A stretch of 53,758 nucleotides of DNA from an uncultured Oscillospiraceae bacterium (GTDB lineage: Bacteria > Bacillota_A > Clostridia > Oscillospirales > Acutalibacteraceae): assembly GCA_910587995.1 (NCBI GenBank), contig CAJUNS010000015.1, forward strand, positions 1 to 53,758. The letters run 5' to 3'. The notes beneath the pieces were generated by a model. That model was not told the origin of the DNA, ran no database searches, and was given only the letters and a program-made list of their open reading frames with translations. Position 1 is the first letter of the stretch. Each line of letters opens with the position of its first letter. Shown here one piece after another: positions 8,232-17,814 of the stretch. The position numbers were made by a program, and so were the translations under genes.

Positions 8232-8312
8232 GTGTCCGTTCCGGAGAGTTTTTCGTGTTCCCCCGCCCGTAGGGCGGGGGAACACAGATGATTATCTCTG
8301 TGGTTTGGACAC
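8232..8312 (+). repeat. 81-bp dispersed hairpin element, copy 1
   Basis: Begins GTGTCC and ends GGACAC (terminal inverted repeats). In the centre is a 14-bp GC-rich stem (GTGTTCCCCCGCCC, loop GTA). A second copy, inverted, lies at 50358-50438. The two are 81 bp each and differ at 4 positions by my reading. Two of those differences are a C-to-T and its partner G-to-A in the stem, which preserves pairing. No ORF is inside. It could be a small non-autonomous element or an intergenic RNA/REP-like unit. Confidence 0.85.
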
Positions 8313-8331
8313 CCCCGATAACCACTTCCCT

Positions 8332-8361
8332 TTGACTTACCGGGCGGTATTGTGCTATAAT
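8332..8361 (+). promoter_or_regulatory. sigma-A promoter upstream of tex
   Basis: -35 TTGACT (8332-8337), 18-bp spacer, perfect -10 TATAAT (8356-8361) with an extended TGC just before it. Predicted start near 8368, leaving a ~180-nt leader before tex. Confidence 0.8.
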
Positions 8362-8367
8362 GTACGC

Positions 8368-8515
8368 AAAGCACGTCTTTGAAGAACCCCGCAAGCCTGG
8401 AGCGCCGCTTTTTGTTTTGCGGCTTTCTCCCAGCGGGTTCCGCCCTTTGCCCCCACGGGGGCTTCTAAGCCGGAAGCTGCCGGCGGCCGGTGAAAGGCCG
8501 CTGGTTTTTCTGTTC
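8368..8515 (+). ncRNA. candidate structured leader or small RNA ending in a terminator
   Basis: Between the promoter and tex lies a ~148-nt segment. It can form a long hairpin (GAACCCCGC ... GCGGGTTC, enclosing CTGGAG/CTCCCAG and GCCGC/GCGGC), then a GCCCCC/GGGGGC hairpin. A 9-bp stem (8480-8488 with 8496-8504, one G-T pair) ends it, followed by TTTTTCTGTTC. A promoter, folded body and terminator fit a stand-alone small RNA or a terminator-controlled leader of tex. I do not recognise a known riboswitch, 6S or SRP signature. This stretch and the 81-bp repeat account for the 410-bp gap before tex. Confidence 0.45.
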
Positions 8516-8550
8516 ATTTTACGGGAAGCCAGAAAGGAAAGCAACAGGAT

Positions 8551-10719
<2,169 letters not shown>

Positions 10720-10805
10720 GCGCCCTTTTCAAGGGGCGGCGGACGCAGGGCAAGGCCCAATCCCGCTTCTCCCCTCACCCAAAACACTGGAAAGGAGCCA
10801 TACCT

Positions 10806-11624
10806 ATGATGAAACCCCTGACAAGCCTGGACGAATCTATGGACTTTATCCAGGATGTAAACTCTGACCCTCTCTTCCACGAGCCCATGCTCAGCAGCCA
10901 GGAGCAGTTCCAGCACCACCTGGCAGAGGCCCTCACGGCGCCCAACAAAAATGTGTTCGCCACCTTCCACGGAGAGGAGCTCACTGGCGTATTCTCCTTT
11001 GTGGCCACCCCGGCGGACAAGAATGTGGAGATGCTGGTGGGCCTGTCCCGCCGGGAGGACGCCTATCAGGAGATGCTGGCCTGCCTGCGGGAGAAATATC
11101 CCGGCTATCGGGCCGACTTCGTCTTCAACCCTAGAAACCCGGTGCTTACCGGGCTGCTGCGCTCTGAGGGCGCGGCCTTCTACCCCGAGGTGCTGAAGTT
11201 CCGGCTGGAACAGGAGGTGCCCTTTGCCGGCAGCCAGCAGGCAGAGCTTTACAGCCCCAAATACCACGACCAGTATGCGGCCATGCACGATGACAGCGAC
11301 CGGTTCTGGACCGCCGAGAAGGTCATCGCCGCGCCGGAGCGGTTCCGGATTATCCTGGGCGTGGAGAACGGGCGGGCCGTGGCCTATGCCGACGTCACCC
11401 ACCAGTACCAGGAGAACGAATTCTACGACATCTTCGTGAAAGAGGAGTACCGCCGCCGGGGATTTGGCCGGGCCATGGTGGCCAAGGCCACCCAGCTCAA
11501 CCGCCCCAAGGGCCTGATGCTCCTGGTTGACGCGGATGACGGGCCCGCTATCGCTTTCTGCAAGTCCCTGGGCTTTGCCCAGGTTCTGGGAGAGGAGAGC
11601 GTCACGGCCTATATGACTTTATAA
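10806..11624 (+). CDS. GNAT-family N-acetyltransferase, two-domain
   Basis: About 272 residues. The C-terminal half is a GNAT fold with the acetyl-CoA loop FVKEEYRRRGFGRAMVAKAT and the late motif DDGPAIAFCKSLGFAQV. The N-terminal half looks like a second, degenerate GNAT-like domain (FATFHGEELTGVFSFVATPAD). The ATG at 10806 is preceded by GGAAAGGAGCC. The longer reading frame back to 10716 would overlap tex and has no good ribosome site, so I do not use it. The substrate is unknown. Confidence 0.85.
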   Translation: MMKPLTSLDESMDFIQDVNSDPLFHEPMLSSQEQFQHHLAEALTAPNKNVFATFHGEELTGVFSFVATPADKNVEMLVGLSRREDAYQEMLACLREKYPGYRADFVFNPRNPVLTGLLRSEGAAFYPEVLKFRLEQEVPFAGSQQAELYSPKYHDQYAAMHDDSDRFWTAEKVIAAPERFRIILGVENGRAVAYADVTHQYQENEFYDIFVKEEYRRRGFGRAMVAKATQLNRPKGLMLLVDADDGPAIAFCKSLGFAQVLGEESVTAYMTL

Positions 11625-11676
11625 AGGGGGGTGAATCCCCGCCCCTCAGAACGATTGCAAAGGAGGAACCGCATCC

Positions 11677-13068
11677 ATGCCCGCTGAAAACGAAAAGACC
11701 GAACTATTTGAACGCACGCCCATTCCCCGGGCGGTCATGAATCTGGCCATCCCCACGGTCCTTAGCTCCCTGGTGATGGTGCTCTACCACCTGGCTGACA
11801 CCTTTTTTGTGGGCATGCTGGACGACCCCATTCAAAACGCGGCCCTCACCCTCTCCGGCCCCATGCTGCTGGCCTTTAACGCGGTGAACAACCTGTTCGG
11901 CGTGGGCAGCTCCAGCATGATGAGCCGGGCCCTGGGTGTAAAAGATTATGACGCCGTATACCGAAGCTCCGCCTTTGGGTTTTACGGCTCCCTGTTCAGC
12001 GGAGTGCTGTTCTCCGTGGGGTTCACCTGCTTTCGCGGGCCGCTGCTGCAAGCCCTGGGCACCGAGCCGAGCACTCTCTCCGCCACCAGCGATTACCTGT
12101 TATGGACCGTGACCTTTGGCGCGGCCCCGGCCATTCTCAACGTGGTGCTGGCCTATTTGGTGCGCTCCGAGGGGGCCTCCCTCCACGCCAGCATTGGCAC
12201 CATGAGCGGCTGCTTCCTTAACATATTGCTGGACCCCCTCTTTATTCTGCCCTGGGGGCTGAATATGGGCGCGGCCGGGGCGGGCCTGGCCACCTTCCTC
12301 TCCAACTGCGCGGCCTGCCTGTACTTCTTCGTGCTGCTGTTTGTGCGCCGGGGAAAGACCTATGTGTGCGTAAAGCCCTCTATGTTCCGCTTCCAACCGG
12401 CCATTGTGCTGGGAATTTTCGCGGTGGGCATACCGGCCTCCATCCAAAACCTGCTGAACGTGACCAGCCGCATGGTGCTCAACAACTTTACCGCTGGCTA
12501 CGGCCCGGACGCGGTGGCGGCTATGGGCATTGCCAGCACCATCAGCTCGGTCTCCATGCAGATCGCTTTGGGAGGCTCCCAGGGCATTATGCCTCTCATC
12601 GGCTACAACTATGCCAGCGGCGATGTAAAGCGCATGAAGGCGGCTGTGGGCTTTTTGACCAAGCTGGCCCTAGCCTTTATGGCGGTGGCCACCGCGGCCA
12701 TGTTCTTTGGGGCCCGCTGGTTCACGCTGCTCTTTATTCAGAACGAGTCGGTGGTATCCTTTGGCTCCGCCTATTTGCAGGGGCTCTGCCTGGCCCAGCC
12801 CTTCCTGTGCATCGACTTTATCGCCGTTGGCGTGTTCCAGTCCTGCGGCATGGGCAGGCGGGCCCTGCTGTTCGCGGTGCTGCGGAAGATCATCCTGGAG
12901 ATTCCCCTGCTGGTTTTGCTGGACAAGCTCTTTCCTCCCTATGGGCTGGCTTACTCCCAGCTGGCGGCGGAGTTCATCCTGGCGGCAGCGGCCCTGGTTA
13001 TTTTGGCGCGGATTTTCCGCAGTCTGGAAAAGAAAAACTCCCCTCTGGAAGGAGGCGGCGGGGCATGA
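11677..13068 (+). CDS. MATE-family multidrug/Na+ antiporter
   Basis: A 463-residue integral membrane exporter with about 12 predicted helices in two related halves. The N-terminus is typical (PIPRAVMNLAIPTVLSSLVM, then YHLADTFFVGML). Family blocks ALTLSGPMLLAFNAVNNLFGVG, GLATFLSNC and GGSQGIMPLIGYNYASGD are present. An AGGAGG ribosome site precedes the ATG. The stop overlaps the MGMT-family gene as ATGA. Such proteins extrude cationic drugs or metabolites in exchange for Na+ or H+; the real substrate cannot be told. Confidence 0.92.
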   Translation: MPAENEKTELFERTPIPRAVMNLAIPTVLSSLVMVLYHLADTFFVGMLDDPIQNAALTLSGPMLLAFNAVNNLFGVGSSSMMSRALGVKDYDAVYRSSAFGFYGSLFSGVLFSVGFTCFRGPLLQALGTEPSTLSATSDYLLWTVTFGAAPAILNVVLAYLVRSEGASLHASIGTMSGCFLNILLDPLFILPWGLNMGAAGAGLATFLSNCAACLYFFVLLFVRRGKTYVCVKPSMFRFQPAIVLGIFAVGIPASIQNLLNVTSRMVLNNFTAGYGPDAVAAMGIASTISSVSMQIALGGSQGIMPLIGYNYASGDVKRMKAAVGFLTKLALAFMAVATAAMFFGARWFTLLFIQNESVVSFGSAYLQGLCLAQPFLCIDFIAVGVFQSCGMGRRALLFAVLRKIILEIPLLVLLDKLFPPYGLAYSQLAAEFILAAAALVILARIFRSLEKKNSPLEGGGGA

Positions 13069-13370
13069 GCTTTCGGGACCAGGTTTACGAGCTGGTCAGC
13101 CGCATTCCGGCGGGCAAGCTGGCTACCTATGGGCAGCTGGCCGCGCTGTGCGGCAGCCCCCGGGCCTCCCGCATTGTGGGCGCCGCCATGCTCCACGCGC
13201 CGGAGGGCCTGCCCTGCCACCGGGTAATCTACCGGGATGGCACCCTGTGCTGCCAGCAGGCCTTTGGAGGCAAGGAGATTCAGCGGCAGATGCTGGAGGC
13301 CGAAGGCATAAAGTTCCTCCCGGACGGACGGGCGGACCTGCGGGCCCACCTTTGGGATGGCGGCCAGTAA
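13065..13370 (+). CDS. single-domain MGMT-family DNA alkyltransferase-like protein
   Basis: A 101-residue protein matching only the C-terminal DNA-binding domain of O6-alkylguanine-DNA alkyltransferase. It has VSRIPAGKLATYGQLAALCGSP, the recognition-helix region ASRIVGAAM and the active-site block LPCHRVIYRDG. The Cys of PCHR is kept, unlike ATL proteins, which carry Trp there. So it may be a minimal methyltransferase or a damage-binding protein. It overlaps the MATE gene (ATGA) and is followed within 15 bp by a terminator, making a two-gene unit. Family firm, activity inferred. Confidence 0.88.
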   Translation: MSFRDQVYELVSRIPAGKLATYGQLAALCGSPRASRIVGAAMLHAPEGLPCHRVIYRDGTLCCQQAFGGKEIQRQMLEAEGIKFLPDGRADLRAHLWDGGQ

Positions 13371-13383
13371 CAGCGTATCAGAA

Positions 13384-13423
13384 AACCGGAAAGCCCCCGC
13401 AAACAGGGCCTTCCGGTTTTTTT
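13384..13423 (+). terminator. intrinsic terminator after the MGMT gene
   Basis: Stem AACCGGAA ... TTCCGGTT with a GC-rich inner part, followed by a T run to 13423. Confidence 0.85.
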
Positions 13424-13442
13424 GCCCCTAAAGTCCGGTAAA

Positions 13443-13481
13443 GTTAACGCAGTTCAAAAGAAGCGATACCTCTTTTGAACC
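13443..13481 (-). repeat. 39-bp hairpin element, copy A
   Basis: Contains a perfect 10-bp inverted repeat (GTTCAAAAGA at 13452-13461 with TCTTTTGAAC at 13471-13480) next to GTTAACGCAG. A related element with the same outer blocks lies at 52459-52498 in the erm leader. It sits about 105 bp before asnB; function unknown. Confidence 0.5.
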
Positions 13482-13586
13482 TGGCGGCACGGGCACGCCC
13501 GCGCCCTTTTTCGGGAAACTTCCGGCCCCGGTCCGCATATACTGGGAAGGTTCCCGTATTTTATGGTTCGGAAAGGGTTTGGTCTT

Positions 13587-15440
13587 ATGTGCGGTTTTGC
13601 CGGTTTCAGCGACTTTGACGAGAATCTGTTAGACGAGAAATACCTCTGGATGGCTCTGGCCCGCCGCATGGCCCGCCGGGTCTCCCACCGGGGCCCAGAC
13701 AGTCAGGGGGCCCATGTGTCCGCCCACTGCGCCCTGGCCCACATGCGCCTGGCGGTCATCGACCCCCAAAACGGCCAGCAGCCCATGACCGCCCGCCAGG
13801 AGGGGGGCGAGTGCACCATCGCCTACAACGGGGAGCTTTACAACGCCCCCGAGCTCCGGGCGGACCTGGAGAGCCGGGGCTACCGCTTTTACACGGACTG
13901 TGACACCGAGGTGGTCTTGAACGCCTACCTCTGCTATGGAGAGAGCTGCCCGGAGAAGCTCAACGGCATTTTCGCCTTTGCCGTGGACGACGTCCCCCGG
14001 GGCCGCGTCTTCCTGTGCCGGGACCGCTTTGGGGTAAAGCCTCTGTTTTACACCTTCCCCAATGGGCGGCTGGCCTTTTGCTCGGAGATCAAGGGCCTGT
14101 TCGAACACCCGGGCGTAAACCCCTCCATTGGCCGGGAGGGCCTGTGCGAGGTCTTCGGCCTGGGTCCCGCCCGCACCCCGGGCTGCGGGGTCTTCCAGGG
14201 AATTCATGAGCTGAAGCCCGGCCACTTCGCCCTCTTCGACCGGGAGGGCTTCCGGGAGCGCCCCTACTTTGAGCTGGCCGCCGCGCCCTATGGCGGAACC
14301 TATGAGGAGGCTGTGGAAACCGTGCGGGAGCTGCTGCTGGACGCGGTGGCCCGCCAGATGATTTCTGACGTGCCCCTGTGCACCTTTCTCTCCGGCGGGC
14401 TGGATTCCAGCGTGGTAACAGCCATTGCCGCCCAGCGGCTGAAAGAGCGGGGCCGCGCCCTCTCCACCTACTCCTTCGAGTTTGAGGGCAATGAGGACTA
14501 TTTTACCCCCTCCGCCTTTCAGCCGGACCGGGATCAGGCCTGGGCGGAGAAGGTCAGCGGCCTTTTGGGCACAGAGCACCGCACCCTGCTGTGCGGCAAC
14601 GAGCAGCTGGCCGATTCCCTCTTTGAAGGGGTCATTGCCAAGGACCTGCCCGGCATGGCCGATGTGGACGGGTCGCTGCTCCACTTCTGCCACCAGGTGA
14701 AGGAGCGCCATGTTGTGGCCCTTTGCGGCGAGTGCGCCGATGAAATCTTCGGCGGCTACCCCTGGTTCCACCGGCGGGAGATGTACGATGGGACCCGCTT
14801 CCCCTGGAGCGGCGATTTGGCGCTCCGGCAGTCCCTGCTCAAGCCCGAGCTGCGGGAGGTCCTGGGCCTGGAGGACTATGTGGCCGCCCGGCTGGAGGAG
14901 ACCCGGAAGGCGGTTCCCCATCTGCCGGGAGAGGACCCGGAGCAGGCCCGGGCCCGGGAGCTGGCCTACTTGAACCTGCGGTGGTTCATGGCCACTTTGC
15001 TGGACCGGAAGGACCGGTGCAGCATGTACAGCGGCCTGGAGGTGCGGGTGCCCTACTGCGACCACCGGATTGTGCAGTTTGTGTATAATCTGCCCTGGGA
15101 GATAAAGTGCCCTGGGGGTGTGGCCAAGGGCTTGCTGCGGGACGCGGCCAAGGGCCTGCTGCCAGACCAGGTGCTGCTGCGGAAGAAGAGCCCCTATCCC
15201 AAAACCCACAACCCGGGCTATGAGGCCATTTTAAAGCAGCGGCTCGCCTACATTCTGCGGGACAGCTTGCAGCCCATCCATAAAATTCTATCGGAGGAGG
15301 CGGCAAAGGGGCTTTTGGACCAGAGCTTTGACTATGGAAAACCCTGGTTCGGCCAGCTGATGGCAGGCCCCCAGCTGCTGGCTTACCTAATCCAAATCAA
15401 CTATTGGATGCTCCATTATAACATCTACATTGACCTGTAA
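13587..15440 (+). CDS. asnB: asparagine synthase (glutamine-hydrolysing)
   Basis: 617 residues. It hydrolyses glutamine and amidates aspartate with ATP. The start must be ATG 13587 because the next codon is Cys, the N-terminal nucleophile (MCGFAGF); GGAAAGGG lies upstream and the longer frame is rejected. The glutaminase domain shows YNGELYN. The synthetase domain shows the PP-loop FLSGGLDSSVV (~270) and FNLRWF-like and EVRVPYCDHR segments. Length is normal for the AsnB class. It is monocistronic, with its own downstream terminator. A TATACT -10 box (13538-13543) lies next to a short GGGAA-GG-TTCCC inverted repeat, but the -35 is weak. Confidence 0.95.
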   Translation: MCGFAGFSDFDENLLDEKYLWMALARRMARRVSHRGPDSQGAHVSAHCALAHMRLAVIDPQNGQQPMTARQEGGECTIAYNGELYNAPELRADLESRGYRFYTDCDTEVVLNAYLCYGESCPEKLNGIFAFAVDDVPRGRVFLCRDRFGVKPLFYTFPNGRLAFCSEIKGLFEHPGVNPSIGREGLCEVFGLGPARTPGCGVFQGIHELKPGHFALFDREGFRERPYFELAAAPYGGTYEEAVETVRELLLDAVARQMISDVPLCTFLSGGLDSSVVTAIAAQRLKERGRALSTYSFEFEGNEDYFTPSAFQPDRDQAWAEKVSGLLGTEHRTLLCGNEQLADSLFEGVIAKDLPGMADVDGSLLHFCHQVKERHVVALCGECADEIFGGYPWFHRREMYDGTRFPWSGDLALRQSLLKPELREVLGLEDYVAARLEETRKAVPHLPGEDPEQARARELAYLNLRWFMATLLDRKDRCSMYSGLEVRVPYCDHRIVQFVYNLPWEIKCPGGVAKGLLRDAAKGLLPDQVLLRKKSPYPKTHNPGYEAILKQRLAYILRDSLQPIHKILSEEAAKGLLDQSFDYGKPWFGQLMAGPQLLAYLIQINYWMLHYNIYIDL

Positions 15441-15490
15441 GCCTTTGGAAGCCCACGGAAAGAGAAAGCACGGCGGTCACCATATTGACA

Positions 15491-15529
15491 AAAGCCCGCA
15501 AGCTCACAAAAGGAGCCCGCGGGCTTTTT
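15491..15529 (+). terminator. intrinsic terminator after asnB
   Basis: Stem AAAGCCCGC/GCGGGCTTT with a 19-nt loop, then TTTTT, about 50 bp after the asnB stop. Confidence 0.8.
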
Positions 15530-15612
15530 CTGGTACGGGCGGGGGACGCCTCCTGGGCGCGGCAACCCGCCTCCGCCCTTTTTGCCTCAAGCTCCCCGCC
15601 AGATTCTGCGCC

Positions 15613-16701
15613 CTACCCCAGGCCTTGCAGGGTCTCTTCTTCCAGCCGCCGCACCTTCACCCGCGCCTGGACCCGGTAGCTGGCGCTTGCCATCTGTTCC
15701 TTCCAGTTGGCTCCATTCTCCCGCCAGTAGCCTGGGCTCTGCCGGTAGAGCTGGTTGCCGAACCCAAAAATGTCGCACCGGTCTTCCACCACGGCCTGGC
15801 GGATGGCCGACTCCGCCTGCTGGGCCAGCAGCTGGCCCGCCGCCTGTTCCAGCTGGGGATAAAAGTCCGCCCCGCCGCCCCCTGACTTGGCGCTTACATC
15901 CGCCTCCGCCTGGACTTCAATGGTGAAGCCCAGGCCCTCTTCCACCTGGCTGGTCCGGCACCTGCTGGAAGCCTCTTTCAGGCTCAAAGTCACCACCCCC
16001 AGCTCCGGGGCGCTGACCACCAGTTCCCCCTCCTCCAACTGGTCCGAAGCGGCCAGGTAGCCCCGGCTTTGGTCCAGGTTCAAGGTGGATTTTAGGCGGC
16101 AGCCCTCAAAATAAGCCGTGCCCGTCACCCGGGCGCCGCCTTCCTCCGCCGCCAACACGGGCATAACCGGGGAGCCCCCTTCCCGCAGGACCCCATTGAC
16201 AAAGTCCAACAGCTCCACATGGGCCGACTGGCCGTTGTACCGGCCGCCGCTGCCCAGGGCCTCCAGCTGGGACATTTTCAGCAGCTTTCCATCCCGCTCC
16301 GCCGAGAGTACCGCCTCCGCCGTGTCCTCCGCCAGAAACACCGACACCGCCGGGCGGGTGTTGTAGTAGCGGATGAAAAAATCCAGGCAGCGGTCCAAGC
16401 CTTGGCGGGCGCATTCCTGGCCAAAAACCACCAGGTAGTTGTGGGAGTAAAAGGGCTCCCGACCTGTGGAGAGAGACAGGCTGGACAGGGCTTCCAGCAC
16501 GGTCTCCCCCTGGCAGGTGAAGAGCTCCTCCCCCTCGTCCTCCGCCGAGGAGGAGGACCGGACCGTCACCCGGTAGCCCTCTGGGGCCAGGTCCACGCCA
16601 ATGCCGTGGACCAAAATGCGCTCATAGAGCTCCGGGTAGCCGCAGCCAGACAGGGAAGCCGCCAGGGCCAGCCCCAGCAGCAAGGTTATGGCTTTTCTCA
16701 T
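15613..16701 (-). CDS. gerC: Ger(x)C-family spore germination lipoprotein
   Basis: C subunit of a GerA-type nutrient germinant receptor, anchored on the spore inner membrane. 362 residues with a lipoprotein signal (LLLGLALAASLSGC, lipobox Cys20). The N-terminal block is typical: ILVHGIGVDLAPEGYRVTV. The middle has SHNYLVVFGQECARQGLDRCLDFFIRYYNTRP, a GerC hallmark. It is the last gene of the gerA-gerB-gerC unit, starting 4 bp after gerB. Germinant specificity cannot be read from the sequence. The symbol denotes the family position, not an orthologue of a named receptor. Confidence 0.9.
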   Translation of the reverse strand: MRKAITLLLGLALAASLSGCGYPELYERILVHGIGVDLAPEGYRVTVRSSSSAEDEGEELFTCQGETVLEALSSLSLSTGREPFYSHNYLVVFGQECARQGLDRCLDFFIRYYNTRPAVSVFLAEDTAEAVLSAERDGKLLKMSQLEALGSGGRYNGQSAHVELLDFVNGVLREGGSPVMPVLAAEEGGARVTGTAYFEGCRLKSTLNLDQSRGYLAASDQLEEGELVVSAPELGVVTLSLKEASSRCRTSQVEEGLGFTIEVQAEADVSAKSGGGGADFYPQLEQAAGQLLAQQAESAIRQAVVEDRCDIFGFGNQLYRQSPGYWRENGANWKEQMASASYRVQARVKVRRLEEETLQGLG

Positions 16702-16705
16702 GGGT

Positions 16706-17800
16706 TCACCTCTTCTCTTTTTGGGGCGGCTTTTTGCCCTTGCCCCGCAGGCCCAAAACCAGGGCCAAAAGGGGCGCCAGCGTTCCCGCCCCAGCGGCCC
16801 ACCAGGCCAGGGAATTGGGGTTCAGCGTCAGCCCTTGCAGCCCGGTGGAGCCTGCGGTAAGCAGCCCCAGGCCCAGCATGGCTCCCGCCGCCAGCCATAA
16901 ACTCCACCGGGGCTCCTTTTTCCCCAGGCCCAGAGTACGGAAGCAGACCCGGCAGGCATAGAGGCCCATGGCCAGCTGGATGATCAGCCCCATCATCCAC
17001 AGGCCGGTAAACAGCGCGTCCAGCCGCCGCAGGGACCGCACCTGGGACAGGGAGGCCAGCACATAGACCGGGAAGTTCTGGGTGGAGGCGTACCGCCCCA
17101 GGCATCCCACCACCAAAACCAGCAGGCCCGAAAGAAAGAGCCCCGTGCCCACCAGCCAGCCCCCAAAGCCCAGGGCCCGGCGGCCCTTTACCTGGGGCAG
17201 TAGCACCGCCATCTCCGCGAAAATGGAGGTCCGGGCCAAAAAAAGAGGAAAGCTCCGGGCGGTCTGGCCCAGGCCGTGGTAGAACAGGGGCTCCAGGTTG
17301 TCCGGGTCAAAGCGGACCGCCGCCATGCCGAACACCAGCCCTCCGCCCAGCACCAGGGCCGCGAACACACAGGCGCCGCAGCGCCCTACGGTCTCCAGGC
17401 CCCGAAGGGCTCCATAAAGGGCGACCCCCAGCAGGGCGGCGCTTACCAGGCCGGAAGAGAAATCCGGGTCCATGGTGTCGCCCAAAAAGACCTGGAACAT
17501 GCCCAGGGCGGAGCCGCCGGAGAACACCAGAAAAAAGAGGTAATACGCCGGGACCAGCCGCCCCAGCCAGCCGCCCTCTACCGCCAGCTGGGGCAGGCTT
17601 TTGCCGCCCCCCAGGCGCAGGGCCAGCCAAAGGGGCAGGGCCATAAGCCCCGAGGCCGCCAGAGCCAGCAGGCAGGAGGCGGCGCTGTCCAGCAGGTCTC
17701 CGCCGCCAGCGTACTGGGCGTTTAAGCTGATGGCCGCGGAGATGCGCGACACGAAAAGAGCAGTAAAAAACTGCCCTGTGCTGATGTTGGTCCGTTCCAT
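16706..17800 (-). CDS. gerB: GerAB-type spore germination permease
   Basis: B subunit of a GerA-type receptor, an APC-superfamily membrane protein. 364 residues with about 10 hydrophobic helices. The start TNISTGQFFTALFVSRIS matches the family. A charged cytoplasmic tail (LGLRGKGKKPPQKEKR) follows the last helix. It lies 14 bp downstream of gerA and 4 bp upstream of gerC, so the three are clearly one operon. In this family the B subunit is the probable germinant-binding and ion-passing element. Confidence 0.9.
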   Translation of the reverse strand: MERTNISTGQFFTALFVSRISAAISLNAQYAGGGDLLDSAASCLLALAASGLMALPLWLALRLGGGKSLPQLAVEGGWLGRLVPAYYLFFLVFSGGSALGMFQVFLGDTMDPDFSSGLVSAALLGVALYGALRGLETVGRCGACVFAALVLGGGLVFGMAAVRFDPDNLEPLFYHGLGQTARSFPLFLARTSIFAEMAVLLPQVKGRRALGFGGWLVGTGLFLSGLLVLVVGCLGRYASTQNFPVYVLASLSQVRSLRRLDALFTGLWMMGLIIQLAMGLYACRVCFRTLGLGKKEPRWSLWLAAGAMLGLGLLTAGSTGLQGLTLNPNSLAWWAAGAGTLAPLLALVLGLRGKGKKPPQKEKR

Positions 17801-17814
17801 GGGCCCAACCTCCT

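Noticed and set aside
13629..15209. 526-residue antisense frame over asnB
   Set aside because: Shadow frame; AsnB motifs are complete on the plus strand.
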